NCBI RefSeq assembly: GCF_001886715.1
Contig: NZ_CP018082.1
Span: forward strand, 6,324,001 to 6,388,000
Length of the DNA: 64,000 bases
Source: Nocardia mangyaensis
GTDB taxonomy: Bacteria > Actinomycetota > Actinomycetes > Mycobacteriales > Mycobacteriaceae
Direction: 5' to 3'
Under the pieces are notes generated by a model. That model made no database searches. It saw only the letters and a program-made list of their open reading frames with translations, and was not told the DNA's origin. Numbering within the stretch: position 1 is the first letter of the stretch; the number at the start of each line of letters is the position of its first letter. Of the stretch, positions 61,976 through 64,000 are shown piece by piece. The translations under genes and the position numbers were made by a program.

Positions 61976-62281
61976 ATGGCCAAGAAGTCCAAGATCGCCC
62001 GCAACGAACAGCGTCGCGAGATCGTCGCGCGCTACGCGGCCCGGCGCACGGAGCTCAAGGAGATCATCCGCAAGCCCACCACCGGGGAAGCCGAGCGCGC
62101 CGCCGCCCAGGCCGAACTGCGCGCCCAGCCCCGCGATGCCAGTCCGGTACGATTGCGCAATCGGGATGCTGCTGACGGCCGACCACGGGGTCACCTCCGC
62201 AAGTTCGGCCTCTCCCGTATTCGTGTGCGTGAGATGGCCCACCGGGGCGAGCTCCCCGGGGTCCACAAATCGAGCTGGTAG
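61976..62281 (+). CDS. rpsN: 30S ribosomal protein S14, alternative form
   Basis: 101 residues from the ATG at 61,976 with GGGAG about eight bases upstream. [12 protein letters not shown] and [10 protein letters not shown] are S14. No CxxC is present, as in the long zinc-free class. Second-to-last gene of the Zur-controlled unit. Confidence 0.93.
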   Translation: MAKKSKIARNEQRREIVARYAARRTELKEIIRKPTTGEAERAAAQAELRAQPRDASPVRLRNRDAADGRPRGHLRKFGLSRIRVREMAHRGELPGVHKSSW

Positions 62282-62315
62282 AGACACTCATTGATCTCGT
62301 GAGAAGGAAAATCCC

Positions 62316-62573
62316 ATGGCAGTGAAGCGAGCACCGTCCAAGAAGGCACGCGCCGAGCAGGGCCGTAAGCCGAAGAAGAACCCGCTGATCGCCGCGGGTA
62401 TCGAGTACGTCGACTACAAAGACGTGAACCTGCTGCGCACCTTCATCTCCGATCGCGGCAAGATCCGCAGCCGCCGCGTCACCGGCCTGACCCCGCAGCA
62501 GCAGCGTCAGGTCGCTGTGGCCGTGAAGAACGCGCGCGAGATGGCGCTGCTGCCCTTCACCACCACCAAGTAG
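62316..62573 (+). CDS. rpsR: 30S ribosomal protein S18, alternative form
   Basis: 85 residues. [17 protein letters not shown] and [14 protein letters not shown] are S18. No Cys, in contrast to the housekeeping copy expected elsewhere. AGAAGGAAA lies before the ATG. A terminator follows 13 bases after the stop. Confidence 0.93.
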   Translation: MAVKRAPSKKARAEQGRKPKKNPLIAAGIEYVDYKDVNLLRTFISDRGKIRSRRVTGLTPQQQRQVAVAVKNAREMALLPFTTTK

Positions 62574-62586
62574 CTCCACACACGAG

Positions 62587-62620
62587 AGTGGCCCCGAAGC
62601 TGTTGCCTCGGGGCCACTTT
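62587..62620. terminator. bidirectional terminator
   Basis: AGTGGCCCCGA and TCGGGGCCACT are perfect 11-base arms with TTT following on the plus strand. Lies between the convergent rpsR and lectin-LysM genes. Confidence 0.82.
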
Positions 62621-62631
62621 CGCTGTGCGAA

Positions 62632-63192
62632 TTACGGGATTGTCAGAACCTGACCGGCATTGATGAGATCCGGGTTGGCGATGCCGGAAGCGGCAGCGAT
62701 CTCGGAGTAGCGGTTGCCGTCGCCGTAGAAACGCTCGGAGATCGCCCACAGCGTGTCGCCCGGCTCGACCGTGTAGGTCTGCGCGGCCGGCGGCGGCGGG
62801 GGAACCTCTTCGGCGGCGGGGGCCGCGGCCACCGGCTCCGGAGCGGGCAGCGGGTTGTCGGTCTGGGTGGCAGAGGCCCACGCGACCGAGTTGTCGTTGC
62901 CGTAGATCACGACGTTGCGGTCGGGCTGCACCACGAGCCGCTCGACGTTCTTGCCGTTGGTCTCGGTCGACCATGCGGCCGAACCATCGCCCTTGTAGAC
63001 AACGAAGTTGCCGTCGTTCTGCAGGGCCGCGCGTTGCACGTCCTGTCCATGAGTCTGCGCGGCCCACACGACGTTGCCGTCGGGCTCGGTCAGCACAAGG
63101 TTGCCGTCCGGCTGCAGAGCCAGGGTGTACGCACCGCCGGTCAGGGACTGTCCCAGTCCCAGTTCTTCGCCTACGCGCAGCGTGTCGCCCAC
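62632..63192 (-). CDS. bulb-type lectin plus LysM protein
   Basis: 186 residues from a GTG at 63,192 with AAAGGA six bases upstream. G-D-T-L-R-V-G-E-E-L starts a bulb-type lectin fold with three repeats of the Q-x-D-x-N-x-V-x-Y type: Q-P-D-G-N-L-V-L, Q-N-D-G-N-F-V-V-Y, Q-P-D-R-N-V-V-I-Y. A Pro/Ala linker leads to a C-terminal LysM domain (Y-T-V-E-P-G-D-T-L-W-A-I-S-E-R-F-Y). It should bind mannose-type sugars and peptidoglycan. No signal peptide, so export by another way or a cytoplasmic role is open. Confidence 0.88.
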   Translation of the reverse strand: MGDTLRVGEELGLGQSLTGGAYTLALQPDGNLVLTEPDGNVVWAAQTHGQDVQRAALQNDGNFVVYKGDGSAAWSTETNGKNVERLVVQPDRNVVIYGNDNSVAWASATQTDNPLPAPEPVAAAPAAEEVPPPPPAAQTYTVEPGDTLWAISERFYGDGNRYSEIAAASGIANPDLINAGQVLTIP

Positions 63193-63393
63193 GTTGTTCC
63201 TTTCGAAGATCCAGTTGCAGAGCATCCAACTACGTGATGCTCGCCGTAAGCCACGGCGGCGCATCGCAGCCGAATGTAGTCCCCGCAGAGCGGAAATGGG
63301 TGAGTTACGCGCACGGTTCGCGGAATGTTCACTGTGGGCTGAGTCGCCCTGACAATGCTCCGCGCCCACGACCCGGCGTCTAGGGTGGTCGGC

Positions 63394-63834
63394 ATGAGAA
63401 CGACGTCGCGTTTCACCGCCGCCGCGGCGACACTGGCCGTCCTGCTCAGCCCCCTCACGGCCTGCGCGTCCACCGAAGACGCTGCACCCCAACATGATAC
63501 GTCGGCCGCTGCCCGTCCCGAAGACAACGCCACCACCCTCGGCCACCGCTTCGTCCCCGACCCCACCCTCGTCAATCCCCATCCGCTGCCCTTCACCTCG
63601 TGGACCCGGCTCGGCGAGGACACCATCGCCGTGAACTTCCAGACCGGCAACCCCGCGTGCTTCGCCGTGGACGCCGCCGTCACCGAAACCGCGGAGACGA
63701 TCACCATCGCGCTGCGCTCGGGGACCCGCGCCGACGCCGTCGGCAAGATGTGCACCATGGACGCCGTCCTCGGCACCATGGACATCACGCTGCGATCCCC
63801 ACTCGGCAGCCGCGCGGTCCTCGACGCCGAATAG
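63394..63834 (+). CDS. predicted lipoprotein
   Basis: 146 residues from the ATG at 63,394. The signal peptide (F-T-A-A-A-A-T-L-A-V-L-L-S-P-L-T-A-C) ends in the lipobox L-T-A-C. The mature part has V-N-F-Q-T-G-N-P-A-C-F-A-V and K-M-C-T-M-D-A-V-L-G, two Cys that may form a disulfide. Family not recognised with certainty. An upstream in-frame ATG at 63,355 would spoil the signal peptide. Confidence 0.78.
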   Translation: MRTTSRFTAAAATLAVLLSPLTACASTEDAAPQHDTSAAARPEDNATTLGHRFVPDPTLVNPHPLPFTSWTRLGEDTIAVNFQTGNPACFAVDAAVTETAETITIALRSGTRADAVGKMCTMDAVLGTMDITLRSPLGSRAVLDAE

Positions 63835-63932
63835 CCCAAATCGGGCGCCACGCCGCGCGAGAACCTCGCTGAACTGCGACAACGTGCTGTAATGGGCGGC
63901 CCGCAGTATCGCCTCATCGAGGAGTTGACTGG

Positions 63933-64000
63933 ATGCGCTCTGGATCGATTGTCGCTGTAGTCGCCGCCGTCGTCGCCTTGCTCGCGGGGCCTCCCGCGGT
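63933..64000 (+). CDS. start of an exported protein (partial)
   Basis: From an ATG with GAGGAG eight bases upstream the frame runs open to the window end. It encodes a signal-peptide-like start R-S-G-S-I-V-A-V-V-A-A-V-V-A-L-L-A-G-P-P-A. The rest lies outside. Confidence 0.65.
   Translation, partial: MRSGSIVAVVAAVVALLAGPPA

Noticed and set aside
1..64000. CRISPR array or rRNA operon
   Set aside because: No spaced repeat series and no rRNA-like stretch were seen on reading both strands.

Overview
The window comes from a high-GC actinomycete of the mycolic-acid group, most likely Nocardia or a close relative. The right part has MspA/NfpA-NfpB type porins and the gene order known from Mycobacterium tuberculosis around mprA-mprB-pepD-moaB2-mscL-fmdB-fthC-galU-glp-rimJ-glpR. 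It also carries a Streptomyces-type 'conservon' and a Zur-controlled cluster of cysteine-poor ribosomal proteins with the MRF gene.

Positions 1 to about 39,320 look like an integrated conjugative element whose left end lies outside the window. From 27,160 leftwards runs a single minus-strand operon of about 27 genes, many joined by ATGA or TGATG overlaps. It encodes a Gram-positive type IV secretion system: VirD4-like coupling protein, VirB4-like ATPase, SCO6880-family protein, VirB6-like channel, VirB8-like anchored proteins, small membrane proteins and a three-domain peptidoglycan hydrolase. Between these lie five tandem paralogues of an unrecognised family and four serine-hydrolase-fold proteins. 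Two of the four have lost the nucleophilic serine (Ser to Ala). No relaxase is visible; it may lie left of position 1. A divergent XRE/MmyB-type regulator (27,541-28,368) faces the operon across a region with two perfect inverted repeats.

From 28.9 to 34.5 kb an excisionase-integrase module is present twice (28,870-30,433 and 32,960-34,514). The copies flank an IS110-type transposase fragment, an orphan gene and a frameshifted Mu/TnsB-type transposase remnant. The upstream integrase copy lacks the usual Gly-His of its catalytic box. From 34.8 to 39.0 kb lies a two-gene cassette, a PD-(D/E)xK-like protein plus a long DEAD/DEAH helicase, that resembles the Hachiman/AbpAB antiphage systems. A tRNA-Ala(CGC) at 39,324-39,396, with its 3' end facing the element, is the likely integration target.

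From 39.4 kb on the sequence is core chromosome. It holds the glpR/rimJ/glp/galU block, fthC-fmdB-SAF-mscL, two tandem porin pairs, moaB2-pepD-mprB-mprA with matching MprA-type boxes before pepD and mprA, a cvnA-D conservon followed by a membrane protein resembling a degenerate MHYT protein, and the alternative ribosomal proteins L32, L31, L28, L33, S14 and S18 around divergent Zur boxes. A lectin-LysM protein, a lipoprotein and the start of an exported protein complete the window. Several real genes shorter than 60 codons (L32, L33 and a 35-residue membrane peptide) are included below.
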